From the NCBI GenBank assembly GCA_018267725.1, contig JAFDXY010000009.1, forward strand, positions 62,001-126,000: a DNA stretch of 64,000 nucleotides, read 5' to 3'. Source of the stretch: Bacteroidota bacterium. GTDB lineage: Bacteria; Bacteroidota; Bacteroidia; Chitinophagales; Chitinophagaceae. Below are positions 9,006 to 18,124 of the stretch, piece by piece (the first letter of the stretch is position 1; every line of letters begins with the position of its first letter). A program made the position numbers and the translations under genes. The notes beneath the pieces are model-generated. The model searched no databases. It saw only the letters and a list, made by a program, of their open reading frames with translations, and was not told the DNA's origin.

Positions 9006-9881
9006 ATGAAGAAAGTTGCCTTACTATTTGCCGCCGCTTTTATTACTGCTGCTTTGTTAAGCTATACTTTAAGAACGCCCGACACACAACCACTATCGGT
9101 TGCATGTAATATTAGTTGTTTTAATACAGAAACAAGAGATTTAATACAGGCAGATGCAGCCCAAGCAGGCTTTGCCGCTTTTCACGAAAACCCAAAATAT
9201 TTTAAATACCAAAATGCTGTAGGAGAAACAATTAGTTTCTCTTCTCCCGATGGAAAAAATGCTCAAGGTTATTTCATCAAATCAAAAAAGAAAAGTAAAA
9301 AATGGTTATTAGTAATACAAGAATTTTGGGGGCTGAATGATTATATTAAAAAAGAAAGCGATGTGTTTTATAGCGAGTTGGGCGATGTGAATGTTTTAGC
9401 ATTAGACATGTATGATGGAAAAGTTTCTGCCAACAGAGATAGTGCTGCTATGCTAATGCGTAGCAGTAAACCCGAAAGGTTAGAAAATATTATTAAAGCC
9501 GCTATTGAATATGCAGGTAGTAATGCAAAAATTTATACGGTAGGTTGGTGCTTTGGCGGAGGTTGGAGTTTGCAAGCAACTATTTTAGCAGGCAAACAAG
9601 CAAATGGTTGTGTTATGTATTATGGCAGACCCGAAACAAATATGGAAAAATTAAAAAGTATTAATTGTGATGTAATTGGTTTTTTTGGAAATAAAGACCA
9701 AGGCATTAAACCCGAAATGGTTAATACTTTTGAAAAAAACATGAAAGAAGCAGGAAAAAATATTTCTGTTTATCGTTATGATGCAGGGCATGGTTTTGCT
9801 AACCCAAGCAATCCTATTTATAATAAAGAAGCCACAGAAGATGCACATGCAAAAGCTATTGCATTTTTAAAAGCACATTAA
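9006..9881 (+). CDS. Dienelactone-hydrolase family protein, exported
   Basis: 291 residues. Residues 1-20 are a signal-like hydrophobic segment (VALLFAAAFITAALLSY) followed by a polar linker. The alpha/beta hydrolase fold of the dienelactone hydrolase family starts near residue 75. The triad is readable as Cys182 in GWCFGGGW, Asp231 in NKDQGI and His262 in AGHGFAN; the nucleophile is cysteine as in true dienelactone hydrolases. The native substrate is unknown, since many periplasmic members act on esters other than dienelactone. It is a single gene, convergent with the barrel gene at 9878, and the two stop codons share the palindrome TTAA. Confidence 0.85.
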   Translation: MKKVALLFAAAFITAALLSYTLRTPDTQPLSVACNISCFNTETRDLIQADAAQAGFAAFHENPKYFKYQNAVGETISFSSPDGKNAQGYFIKSKKKSKKWLLVIQEFWGLNDYIKKESDVFYSELGDVNVLALDMYDGKVSANRDSAAMLMRSSKPERLENIIKAAIEYAGSNAKIYTVGWCFGGGWSLQATILAGKQANGCVMYYGRPETNMEKLKSINCDVIGFFGNKDQGIKPEMVNTFEKNMKEAGKNISVYRYDAGHGFANPSNPIYNKEATEDAHAKAIAFLKAH

Positions 9882-11125
9882 AATACTTCGCCCAAATTAA
9901 AAAACGGACCCACCAAACCATCTTTACTATAACCCCAATCAAAAGCAATATTTGTTTTAGAAAATTTATTTAACTTAAACCGTAAACCAACACCACATGC
10001 CGGAGATATGGTTTGAAATTTATTAGTTACAGGCTCGGTATAACTTTGGGCATTGGCAAATACAATACCACCTATTAAACCATTTTTTAATATTTTAAAT
10101 CTTAATTCAGATTCAAGATATAAAAGATTTTGTCCGCGGTATCTGCCTTGAATATATCCTCTTCCCATATTCAAATAAGTATCGCAAGCAGTATTGGCTA
10201 AATTAAGATACGGAGCTTTACCACTAACAGTAAACCAATTGTATGTCCATAAAGCAAGAATGGTATTTGTGTTTGAAAGTTGAAAATATTTTCTTGCATC
10301 AATTAATAAAGAACTCCAATTATTATTGCTTCCTAAAAAAGTAGTGTTTTCTCTTAAACTAATATTTACATAAGCTCCATTGTTTGGGTTTATTGAATTT
10401 CTTCTTTTATCGTATAAAAAATTAAAAGTAAAACCCGAAGCAACCGATGTTGTTGAAAGCCCATATTTTTCAAAATCGGTTACAACACCTACGGGCGGGT
10501 TTGTTTCTTCAATATTCCAATAATAATCTAAATTATATCCAATGCCCACATATAAATCAGGGCGAATTGTTTTTAAAAATGTTTGATACATTCTTATATA
10601 TGTGTAATTAATATTATATCCGTTATCAAGTTTTGTATAACCTCCTAAACCATAAGTTGGTTGCGGATATTTTTCAAAATGCCAATCTGTTAAAATATTT
10701 ATTTTGTTTCCTTTAGTCCAAAAGTTGCCTTGAATAGGCATGAAGAATTGATTTTTTTGTGTATAATTTACGCTTGTTAAAATGCTGGAAATATTGGCAG
10801 CACTATCGTTACTAGTATAAAAAGCAGCATTGGCTACAATTGAAAACGCAATGCCTGTTTGCAATGTGTATTGTGCAGCAGGTAATACAGAAGCATGCAG
10901 CTTGCCTGTTTTAACGTTGCCGGTATCTTTTCTTGGAGCAGCATTTTTTACAAAAATTTTTCTAAACACATCAACAAAATCTATATTGTTTTTTATGTTA
11001 TAATTTTCTGAAGAAAAAGAAATTGTATCTGTTTTATTTTTTTTAATATGAATAGAATCTTGAGAATAAGTTATTGCCAAAAAGAAAAAAGGAAAGCAAA
11101 AAAGTATAATGTATTTTTTTATCAA
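9878..11125 (-). CDS. Omp85-superfamily (BamA/TamA-like) outer-membrane barrel
   Basis: 415 residues. A signal peptide (IILFCFPFFFLAITYSQ) is followed by a short linker and then a 16-strand-like alternation of aromatic and polar residues to the C-terminus. The segment YDKRRNSINPNNGAYVNISLREN has the Omp85 'DxR..P..G..' pattern, and the last residue is Phe, as expected for BAM recognition. No POTRA domains are evident, so it is a short 'surface antigen' member and not BamA. The only start in register is TTG at 11125, as no ATG lies near the signal peptide. It overlaps the stop of the convergent hydrolase by 4 bp. Confidence 0.75.
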   Translation of the reverse strand: MIKKYIILFCFPFFFLAITYSQDSIHIKKNKTDTISFSSENYNIKNNIDFVDVFRKIFVKNAAPRKDTGNVKTGKLHASVLPAAQYTLQTGIAFSIVANAAFYTSNDSAANISSILTSVNYTQKNQFFMPIQGNFWTKGNKINILTDWHFEKYPQPTYGLGGYTKLDNGYNINYTYIRMYQTFLKTIRPDLYVGIGYNLDYYWNIEETNPPVGVVTDFEKYGLSTTSVASGFTFNFLYDKRRNSINPNNGAYVNISLRENTTFLGSNNNWSSLLIDARKYFQLSNTNTILALWTYNWFTVSGKAPYLNLANTACDTYLNMGRGYIQGRYRGQNLLYLESELRFKILKNGLIGGIVFANAQSYTEPVTNKFQTISPACGVGLRFKLNKFSKTNIAFDWGYSKDGLVGPFFNLGEVF

Positions 11126-11189
11126 AACAACTCAAATTTAAAATTGAAAATTAGGAAAGTATTTTGGTTATGCTCTTATTTTAAATTTA

Positions 11190-12113
11190 TTAATTCAACA
11201 AGTTTTTAAAAGCATTTTCAATAGAAGCAAAAGAAAAAGAAAAACCTTGTTGTTGAATTTTCTGAGAACTAACATTTACGCTTTTTAATATTTCAATACT
11301 CATTTCTCCTAAAATAAATTTTAATATAAACGCAGGAATATGAACAGGTATAAAAAATTTATTACGTTTAATTTTAGCAAGTGTTAATATTAATTGCTTA
11401 TTGGTAACAGGTTGTGGTGCAACTGCATTAAACACACCTTGCAATAAATTATTTTCTATAGCAAACAAATACATATTACATAAATCTTCACTATGTACCC
11501 AACTAACGGTTTGATTGCCGCTGCCAAAAATTGTTGCAATACCTAATTTTAAAGGCTTTGTAAACTCGGTTACAGCTCCACCATTTTTACTTAACACAAT
11601 TCCTGTTCTAAATTTTACTAATCTTATTCCTAATGTTTCAACAGGGTTAATACTTTCTTCCCAAAGCTTGCATGTTTCTCCTAAAAAATCATGATAAGGT
11701 ATATCGGTTTCAACAAATTGTTTTTCGTTTGGTTTATTTTCTCCGTACCAACCAATTGCACTTGCACTAATTACAGCTTTAACTTTATTAGGCAATGTTG
11801 TTAATGCTTTTACTAATAATGCACTGCTGTGTACACGGCTTTCAACAATTTCTTTTTTTCGTTGTTCTGTCCATTTCTTTGTTGCCACATTTTCTCCTGC
11901 TAAATGAATTATATAATCTGCTTCTTCAATTGCTTCTTCATTAATTAAATCTGCACTTACATCCCAAGCTGCATAAGATAATTTTTCATTATTACTATTA
12001 TATTTTTCAGGATGACGTGTAAGAATAATTACTTGATAACCTTTATTAAGTAAAAATGTAGTTAATGATTTTCCTATGATTCCTGTTCCTCCTGTAATTA
12101 AAACTGTTTGCAT
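11190..12113 (-). CDS. TIGR01777-family epimerase-like oxidoreductase (YfcH-like)
   Basis: 307 residues, typical for the family. An extended SDR-type Rossmann fold begins at once with VLITGGTGIIGKSL (GxxGxxG nucleotide-binding loop). It is followed by VIILTRHPEKY, the YIIHLAGENVATKKW segment typical of YfcH-like proteins, and the SASAIGWYGE region that holds the SDR catalytic Ser/Tyr neighbourhood. The C-terminal DUF1731 part begins near GVFNAVAPQPVTN. The biological reaction is not known for this family. It follows ftsZ, but the ftsZ terminator and its own -7 box at 12136-12143 indicate separate transcription. Confidence 0.88.
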   Translation of the reverse strand: MQTVLITGGTGIIGKSLTTFLLNKGYQVIILTRHPEKYNSNNEKLSYAAWDVSADLINEEAIEEADYIIHLAGENVATKKWTEQRKKEIVESRVHSSALLVKALTTLPNKVKAVISASAIGWYGENKPNEKQFVETDIPYHDFLGETCKLWEESINPVETLGIRLVKFRTGIVLSKNGGAVTEFTKPLKLGIATIFGSGNQTVSWVHSEDLCNMYLFAIENNLLQGVFNAVAPQPVTNKQLILTLAKIKRNKFFIPVHIPAFILKFILGEMSIEILKSVNVSSQKIQQQGFSFSFASIENAFKNLLN

Positions 12114-12135
12114 AAATAAATTTCATATTAAATAA

Positions 12136-12143
12136 CAAAATTA
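12136..12143 (-). promoter_or_regulatory. -7 box for the TIGR01777 gene
   Basis: The minus strand reads TAATTTTG, an exact TAnnTTTG, 22 nt upstream of the ATG at 12113 and just downstream of the ftsZ terminator. Confidence 0.45.
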
Positions 12144-12180
12144 AAAAGTAAGGTTTATGATTATGAAAGAATATAGTGTA

Positions 12181-12211
12181 AAAAAAATGCCGCTAATTAA
12201 AATCAGCGGCA
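12181..12211 (-). terminator. Strong terminator closing the dcw cluster
   Basis: A perfect 7-bp stem TGCCGCT / AGCGGCA (12188-12194 and 12205-12211) has a 10-nt AT loop. In the minus direction a run of seven T follows. It lies 30 nt after the ftsZ stop. Confidence 0.85.
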
Positions 12212-12240
12212 CTACATCTAAAAACACCCTTCGTTAAAAA

Positions 12241-14100
12241 TTAATCAGGCTTCTTACCTTCTAAAAAGCTGTTTAAGGTTGAAATCTGCGTATTATTATT
12301 TTCGTCTTTATCTACCGTGTATTTACTATAAAAATTTTCTACAGAAGTTAATGTGTTGCCAAACAATTCCATATTACGGCGTATGTATGCAGGTACGCTA
12401 TCAAACTCTGTATTTGCATCGGCACTGTTTAAGTTAAAAGAAAGGTTGCGTAATTTTTGCAAACGTTCTGCAGCTTTACGGCGTTGTTCTTCTAAACCTT
12501 CATCTGTAATTGCATCTTGCATGGTTACAGGAGTTTGTGGTTGTTCAACTTTTTCTTTTACTTCAAACTGTATATTTTCTTCTGTTTCGGTTTCCCAAAC
12601 ATAAGTTGGTTTTGCTGCTTCAACAATTGGTGGTGGTGTTGGTGCTTCTTCTTGCTTAGTTTCTTCTGCATTTAATGCATAAATGTTTGAAGGTTTATTT
12701 AAGAAGTTATTTGTTTGTGCTACAATTGTTGGTGTTTCTGTTACCGTAAAATCAATTAACGGATTAATTTCTTCTTTTACTTCTTCAACTTTTTCTTCAA
12801 CAATTGGTGTTATTGTTTCTTCAGAATGGCTTAACTCGAAATGTACAATTTCGGTTTCTTTTGCATCTAACATTTCTTCGCGTTCTGTAACATCAAGCGG
12901 AGATGAATAAAATGTTTCGTTCATTTCAAACAATGAAATACTTTCTTCTTCCATTGTTTCATGTGTTAATTGCGGAGCAAACGGATCTTCATCATCATTA
13001 AAATCAATTGTTTGTTGTTGAAGAACAGGTTGTGCATCTAATTTATTTTCTTCTCCATCAATACCCAAAGTCATTACAATTTTTTCGGGTTTTGGTTCTG
13101 ATTTTACAACAGGTATTGGTTTTGCAAACGGGTCTTTATGTTCAAATCCGGTGGCAACTAATGTAATGCCAACTTTATTTCCTAAAGTATTATCGTAACC
13201 CATACCCACAATAACATCTGTATCTTCTCCAGCTTGTAACCGCAAGTAGCTGTTAATTAATTCTACTTCATCCATAGTGCATTCATGTTCTCCTTCTGCA
13301 CTATTTATATTTATTAAAATCCATTTAGCTCCTTTAATATCGCTATCATTTAATAATGGAGAATTTAATGCTTCTTCAATAGCACGTTGTGCTCTGTTTT
13401 CTCCTTCAGTTTCTGCTTTACCTAAAATAGCAACACCGCCATTTTTCATAACTGTGCATACATCGGCAAAGTCAACAATTATATGTCCTTTACTATTAAT
13501 AATATCTGTAATACATTTAGCAGCGGTTGCCAATATATTATCGGCTTTGCCAAATGCTTCTTTCATTTTTAAGTTACCATATTGCATACGCAACTTATCG
13601 TTGCTAATAACTAATAAAGTATCAACATAAGGTTTTAAAGCTTTAATACCAGCTTCGGCTTGTTGCATACGGCGTGGCCCTTCAAACGCAAACGGAGTGG
13701 TTACTATACCTACGGTAAGTATGCCCATATCTTTACAAAGCTGTGCTACAATTGGTGCACCGCCTGTACCAGTGCCACCGCCCATGCCGGCAGTAATGAA
13801 AGCCATTTTAGTATTAACTTCTAAAATGCTTTTAATTTCTTGTAAAGATTCTTCGGTGGCAGCTTTACCAACTTCGGGGTTGGCACCTGCACCAAGGCCT
13901 TGTGTAAGATGTGGCCCTAATTGAATTTTGTTGGGAATAATACTTTGCTCAATGGCTTTTGCGTCTGTGTTGCAAACAATAAAATCAACTCCTTCTACAT
14001 GTTGATTACTCATGTAATTTACGGCGTTGCTGCCGCCACCTCCTACACCAATAACTTTGATAATAGAAGATTTTTGCTTCGGCAAATCGAAGTGAATCAT
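12241..14100 (-). CDS. ftsZ: Cell division GTPase FtsZ, long Bacteroidetes form
   Basis: 619 residues; the tubulin-like core is about 1-320. FtsZ polymerises into the Z ring that recruits the divisome. The GTP-binding loop GVGGGGSNAV (18-27) and tubulin signature GGGTGTGG (107-114) are intact. The T7 loop reads IVDFADV, with Asp210 and Asp213 present but Ile208 where most FtsZ have Asn (E. coli Asn207). The rest is a roughly 240-residue acidic linker rich in E, T and P, then the FtsA/membrane-tether peptide VPAYIRRNMELFG near residue 570, then a further tail of about 45 residues ending NSFLEGKKPD. It is the last gene of the dcw cluster, 124 bp after ftsA. Confidence 0.97.
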   Translation of the reverse strand: MIHFDLPKQKSSIIKVIGVGGGGSNAVNYMSNQHVEGVDFIVCNTDAKAIEQSIIPNKIQLGPHLTQGLGAGANPEVGKAATEESLQEIKSILEVNTKMAFITAGMGGGTGTGGAPIVAQLCKDMGILTVGIVTTPFAFEGPRRMQQAEAGIKALKPYVDTLLVISNDKLRMQYGNLKMKEAFGKADNILATAAKCITDIINSKGHIIVDFADVCTVMKNGGVAILGKAETEGENRAQRAIEEALNSPLLNDSDIKGAKWILININSAEGEHECTMDEVELINSYLRLQAGEDTDVIVGMGYDNTLGNKVGITLVATGFEHKDPFAKPIPVVKSEPKPEKIVMTLGIDGEENKLDAQPVLQQQTIDFNDDEDPFAPQLTHETMEEESISLFEMNETFYSSPLDVTEREEMLDAKETEIVHFELSHSEETITPIVEEKVEEVKEEINPLIDFTVTETPTIVAQTNNFLNKPSNIYALNAEETKQEEAPTPPPIVEAAKPTYVWETETEENIQFEVKEKVEQPQTPVTMQDAITDEGLEEQRRKAAERLQKLRNLSFNLNSADANTEFDSVPAYIRRNMELFGNTLTSVENFYSKYTVDKDENNNTQISTLNSFLEGKKPD

Positions 14101-14149
14101 AGTTGTACGGTTTAACGGTTAGTAAGTAGATGTATCCTTTTGGTTTTAA

Positions 14150-14232
14150 ATAGGGTTGGTTTTATTTATTTTGAATGATGAATTATAAATGTTGAATGTT
14201 TTCAGTTTCAACACTTAGCATTTATCATTTTA
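14150..14232. repeat. Degenerate simple-word repeat between ftsA and ftsZ
   Basis: The stretch is built of short recurring words: GATGAATTATAAATG, TGTTGAATG and TTTATCATT. The same words occur at 28390-28500 around the rsmH start and loosely at 23395-23450. It is part of the 124-bp ftsA-ftsZ spacer, which otherwise holds no recognisable signal. Confidence 0.4.
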
Positions 14233-15604
14233 TAACTTGGTCTTCTTCTTCTTTAAATAAGTCTATTAAATTATCTTTAAACTTATCCCAGAATTTCATT
14301 TTGTTGGCACGAACTTTTACATCAACACTTTTTTGAATTTTTGTTTCTTCAATTTTTTCTTCAACTGCTTTTTCTACAGTTAATGTTTTTGGAACAACAA
14401 CTTTTTTATATGTTTCTGTAAATTGTTTGTTTTTATGTTCGTAATCGCTATAACCTTTTAATATTAAACCTAAGCAAGTTGCATACATTGGTTTTTTTAA
14501 TTCTTCAATATGGTTGGGTGCTAAATGCTCGTTAGGGAAACCAATGCGTGCATTTAAACCTGTTGCATATTCGGTTAATTGAATTAAATGTTTTAATTGA
14601 GAACCGCCACCTGTAAGAATAATTCCACCATTTAATGCACGACTATCTAACCCAACTTGTTTTAAATGATAAGCAACAAAATCTAAAATTTCGCTCATGC
14701 GTGCTTGAATAATTTGTGCTAAGTTTTTAACACTTATTTCTTTTGCTGGCATTCCTTTTAATCCGGGAATTGTTATAAATGCATTTGCTTTTGCTTCGTT
14801 AGCTAATGCACTGCCGAATTGTATTTTCATTGCTTCGGCTTGTTGTTTTAATACTCCCAAACCCATCCTTATATCGTTCGTAATATTTTCTCCACCAAAA
14901 GGTATTACTGCTGTTTGTTTTAAAATTCCTTCGTAAAAAACTGCTAAATCGCTTGTGCCGCCACCAATATCTAAAATAGCTACGCCTGCTTCCATATCAA
15001 TATCACTCATAACTGCAGATGCAGATGCTAATGGTTGAAGTACCAAATCTTTTGTTTTTAATCCGCTTCTATCAACAGCACGATTAATATTTTTTATAGC
15101 ATTTCTATCGCCGGTTATTATATGAAAATTAGCACCAACTTTTACGCCGTTGTAACCAACAGGATCTTTAATGCCGGGAATATTATCTACATAAAATTCT
15201 TGCGGAATAACATCTATAATTTGATCTCCTGCGGGAATAAAAGTTTTCTTTTGATTTTCTACTAACTGATCAATTTCCCAACGTTGAACTTCGTTTTCAG
15301 GATCTTGTCTTACAATATCTCCACGTGTTTGTAAACTTTTAATATGATGGCCTGCAATACCAACATATACTTCATTTATTTCTAAATCAGGATTACTATC
15401 GTAACAGTTTTGTAATGCTTGATGGATAGCATTAATAGTTTGGTCTATATTCAAAACCTGCCCATGTTTTACACCCGTACTGTTGGCTTTACCAAAGCCA
15501 AGAATTTCTAACTTACCATGCTCGTTTTTTCTTCCTGCAATGGCAGCAATTTTGGTTGTACCAATATCTAATCCAACAATTATAGGTGCCTCATTCTGAC
15601 TCAT
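14225..15604 (-). CDS. ftsA: Cell division protein FtsA
   Basis: 459 residues, an actin-fold ATPase that tethers FtsZ to the inner membrane and activates septal synthesis. The phosphate-1 loop GLDIGTTKIAA is at 11-21. The 1C subdomain follows (DQIIDVIPQEFYVD). The second phosphate loop AILDIGGGTSDLA lies near 210, and ILTGGGSQL near 340 completes the nucleotide site. The C-terminus ends in an amphipathic helix (MKFWDKFKDNLIDLFKEE) that fits the membrane-targeting sequence of FtsA. An extra basic and Val-rich linker precedes that helix. It starts 12 bp after ftsQ, so the two are probably cotranscribed. Confidence 0.97.
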   Translation of the reverse strand: MSQNEAPIIVGLDIGTTKIAAIAGRKNEHGKLEILGFGKANSTGVKHGQVLNIDQTINAIHQALQNCYDSNPDLEINEVYVGIAGHHIKSLQTRGDIVRQDPENEVQRWEIDQLVENQKKTFIPAGDQIIDVIPQEFYVDNIPGIKDPVGYNGVKVGANFHIITGDRNAIKNINRAVDRSGLKTKDLVLQPLASASAVMSDIDMEAGVAILDIGGGTSDLAVFYEGILKQTAVIPFGGENITNDIRMGLGVLKQQAEAMKIQFGSALANEAKANAFITIPGLKGMPAKEISVKNLAQIIQARMSEILDFVAYHLKQVGLDSRALNGGIILTGGGSQLKHLIQLTEYATGLNARIGFPNEHLAPNHIEELKKPMYATCLGLILKGYSDYEHKNKQFTETYKKVVVPKTLTVEKAVEEKIEETKIQKSVDVKVRANKMKFWDKFKDNLIDLFKEEEDQVIK

Positions 15605-15616
15605 AAAATTTGGTTC

Positions 15617-16696
15617 TTAATTTCTTTTATTTAATACTGCTTTTGGCTGTTGTTCAATTAAAGCAGATTTGCCTTTTATGGGTTTAAGGGGTTTTCTGCT
15701 ATTTGATAACGCAACTTTTGATTGTTTATTTTGTTGTGCCTGAATTTTTCTTTTATTAATTGCTTCAATTGGTTTAGATGATGACTGTAAACTGTCTTGT
15801 TTATTCAATTTATTATCACTTACAACAAGTGTATTAAGTTGAGTAGTTGGTAATGAATCTGTTACTATATTTTCTTTACCACGTTTTACTGCTACTACTT
15901 GGTTATTGAATTGTACATTTATTTTACTATACGTATTTATACCATTTTGTAACCATGCTTGTTTATAAAAAGTATATAGCCTATTAAACTTATCATCAAT
16001 ATTATCTGCATCTCCAAAAACAATTATTTGATTTCCTATTAATGGAATTATTTCAAAAGTTGCTTGCGGTGTAATGTTTATTTGAGCTACTTGTGCCATC
16101 CAAAAACTATCGGCATAAATATATTTTCCTATTTCAGTTACTCCGTTTAATAATACACTATCAGGGTTTGATAATATTGCTTTATTAGTTGGAAAGCCTG
16201 TAAACACAGGTACTTTGGCAGATAATTTTTCACTTAAAGGCAAACGCAATGCTGTACTGTCTACATAAAAAGATTCGCCATCTTCTGCAAATATTCTTGC
16301 AATAGGTTCTCTTTCTTCAATATTTACATGTAATATTTTTTTATTATCAAAAAAAAGATTTGCTTGTTTTATCCAAATGTTTTTTTGCAATGCTGTTTCT
16401 ATAGTTTTTAAATCTACCGCACCCATTTTGCGTTCTTTAATATTACCTGATGCATTAATTAAATCAATCACATCATTCTCATTAATAAACATTTCTTTTT
16501 CAGTTCCTGAAATATCTATTTTAATACCTGCACACAACTGTTGTTCTTTTTTTTGCATGGCTGCACCAAACAACACAACCGTTGCTACAGCCAGCATACA
16601 CCAAAGCACTGTTTTACCAATTTTTTTATAATCAGTTTTCGTTTGGGGTACAACTTCCTCAACAATTGGTTTAGTATGTATTTTATTATCAGCCAT
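15617..16696 (-). CDS. ftsQ: Cell division protein FtsQ/DivIB-like
   Basis: 359 residues. A bitopic divisome protein that links early cytoplasmic and late periplasmic division proteins. It has an N-terminal cytoplasmic tail, one transmembrane helix (about 29-46, VLWCMLAVATVVLFGAAM), then a short POTRA-like domain (FINENDVIDLINASG) and a beta domain in which NIEEREPIARI is the typical FtsQ signature. The C-terminal 80 residues form a basic, Q/N/S-rich tail (RKIQAQQNKQSKVALS) that I do not see in shorter relatives. Position between murC and ftsA fits. It is preceded by repeat element copy A, whose core lies 43 nt before the start. Confidence 0.9.
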   Translation of the reverse strand: MADNKIHTKPIVEEVVPQTKTDYKKIGKTVLWCMLAVATVVLFGAAMQKKEQQLCAGIKIDISGTEKEMFINENDVIDLINASGNIKERKMGAVDLKTIETALQKNIWIKQANLFFDNKKILHVNIEEREPIARIFAEDGESFYVDSTALRLPLSEKLSAKVPVFTGFPTNKAILSNPDSVLLNGVTEIGKYIYADSFWMAQVAQINITPQATFEIIPLIGNQIIVFGDADNIDDKFNRLYTFYKQAWLQNGINTYSKINVQFNNQVVAVKRGKENIVTDSLPTTQLNTLVVSDNKLNKQDSLQSSSKPIEAINKRKIQAQQNKQSKVALSNSRKPLKPIKGKSALIEQQPKAVLNKRN

Positions 16697-16700
16697 TTAT

Positions 16701-16777
16701 TTTTATGTACTAAGCTTTCAGTTATTAATTAAATTTTTGTTGCGTCGCACACTTGTACAACTTGTTATTTATTCAAC
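16701..16777 (+). repeat. GTTGCGTCGCAC element, copy A (ftsQ leader / murC stop)
   Basis: The invariant core GTTGCGTCGCAC starts at 16739 and continues ACTTGTAC. A weaker AAAG/TAC box lies at 16705-16718, 20 nt away. The downstream TTATTTATTCAAC overlaps the murC stop codon. In mRNA sense the element runs from the murC stop to just before the ftsQ start; the distance from core to ATG is 43 nt. Confidence 0.8.
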
Positions 16778-18124
16778 AATATTTTTTACTTTGTTTACCA
16801 ATACATCAATATCTCCTGCACCTGCCATAACAATTAATGTTGGTTTTGTTTCTTCAATAAACGCCAACATGGTTTCTTTACTTAACACTTGTTTATTATT
16901 TAATTTCATTTTATTCAAAATCAATTCACTTGTAACACCTGCAATGGGTAATTCTCTTGCAGGATAAATTGGTAAAAGAATTACTTCATCTGCACTATCT
17001 AAAACTTTTGCAAAATCATCTGCAAAATCTTTTGTTCTACTGTATAAATGTGGTTGAAAAATAAGTGTTAGTTTTTCATTGGGGTAAATGCTACGAACTC
17101 CTGATATCAATGCTTTCAGCTCATCTGGGTGATGAGCGTAATCATCAATCAAAACATGTTTATCATTTTTTAAAACATATTCAAATCTTCTTTTAACTCC
17201 TTTAAATGATGCTACTGCAGCTTTAATTTTATCATCGTTAATTTTTAAATATTTTGCAACACCAATTGCAGCCAATACGTTTTCAATATTATGTAAACCG
17301 CCCATGTGTAATACAACATCATTCAATGTCCAAAAATCATTCACTATATTAAATCTATAAGAACCGTTTTCTACTTTTAAATCTGTTGCATAAATATTTG
17401 CCAATGTATTATTAAAACTATAAGTACATCTATCCGGCACAGAAAATTCAGCAGCTCTTTTCAATCCGTATTTAGAAATTAAACAACCATCATCTTTTAC
17501 TTTTTGAGAGAATTGAATAAATGCATTCTCTACTTCTTTAGCAGTTCCGTAAATATCTAAATGGTCTGCATCCATTGCTGTAATAATGGCAATATTGGGA
17601 GATAGTTTTAAAAAGCTTCTATCATATTCATCTGCCTCAACCACTACCACATTATTTTCACTGCTCCAAAAGTTGGTATTATAATTTGCTGCAATTCCAC
17701 CTAAAAATGCATTACAACCATAACCACTATCTCGTAAAATATGAGCTATCATACTTGTTATCGTTGTTTTACCATGCGTACCTGCCACACAAATATTGAA
17801 TGATGCTTCGGTAATCCATTGCAACACATCGCTACGTTTTACAACTTCATATTTATTTATTTTATAATAATTTAATTCTTTATGCTCCGCAGGAATAGCG
17901 GGTGTATAAACCACCACGTTAGCATCTTTATCAATTAAATCAATATTATCTTCATAATGTATAGCAATACCTTCTTGTTGTAATTGTTTAGTTAAAGTAG
18001 TTTCAGTTTTATCGTAACCGCTTACTTTAATATTTTTTGAATGGAAATACCGAGCCAATGCACTCATACCAATGCCTCCAATGCCAATAAAATAAATGTT
18101 TTGTATGGTTGATAATTTACTCAA
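16769..18124 (-). CDS. murC: UDP-N-acetylmuramate--L-alanine ligase
   Basis: 451 residues, normal length. It adds L-Ala to UDP-MurNAc, the first amino-acid step of peptidoglycan precursor synthesis in the cytoplasm. The N-terminal UDP-binding domain opens with YFIGIGGIGMSALARYF, the ATP P-loop is AGTHGKTTITSMI (113-125), and the central EADEYDRSFL motif carries the metal-binding glutamate. The C-terminal Mur ligase domain has DDYAHHPDEL. Start is TTG at 18124, whose TGA overlaps the murG stop (TTGA); no ATG lies before the glycine loop. This implies translational coupling with murG. Confidence 0.96.
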   Translation of the reverse strand: MSKLSTIQNIYFIGIGGIGMSALARYFHSKNIKVSGYDKTETTLTKQLQQEGIAIHYEDNIDLIDKDANVVVYTPAIPAEHKELNYYKINKYEVVKRSDVLQWITEASFNICVAGTHGKTTITSMIAHILRDSGYGCNAFLGGIAANYNTNFWSSENNVVVVEADEYDRSFLKLSPNIAIITAMDADHLDIYGTAKEVENAFIQFSQKVKDDGCLISKYGLKRAAEFSVPDRCTYSFNNTLANIYATDLKVENGSYRFNIVNDFWTLNDVVLHMGGLHNIENVLAAIGVAKYLKINDDKIKAAVASFKGVKRRFEYVLKNDKHVLIDDYAHHPDELKALISGVRSIYPNEKLTLIFQPHLYSRTKDFADDFAKVLDSADEVILLPIYPARELPIAGVTSELILNKMKLNNKQVLSKETMLAFIEETKPTLIVMAGAGDIDVLVNKVKNIVE

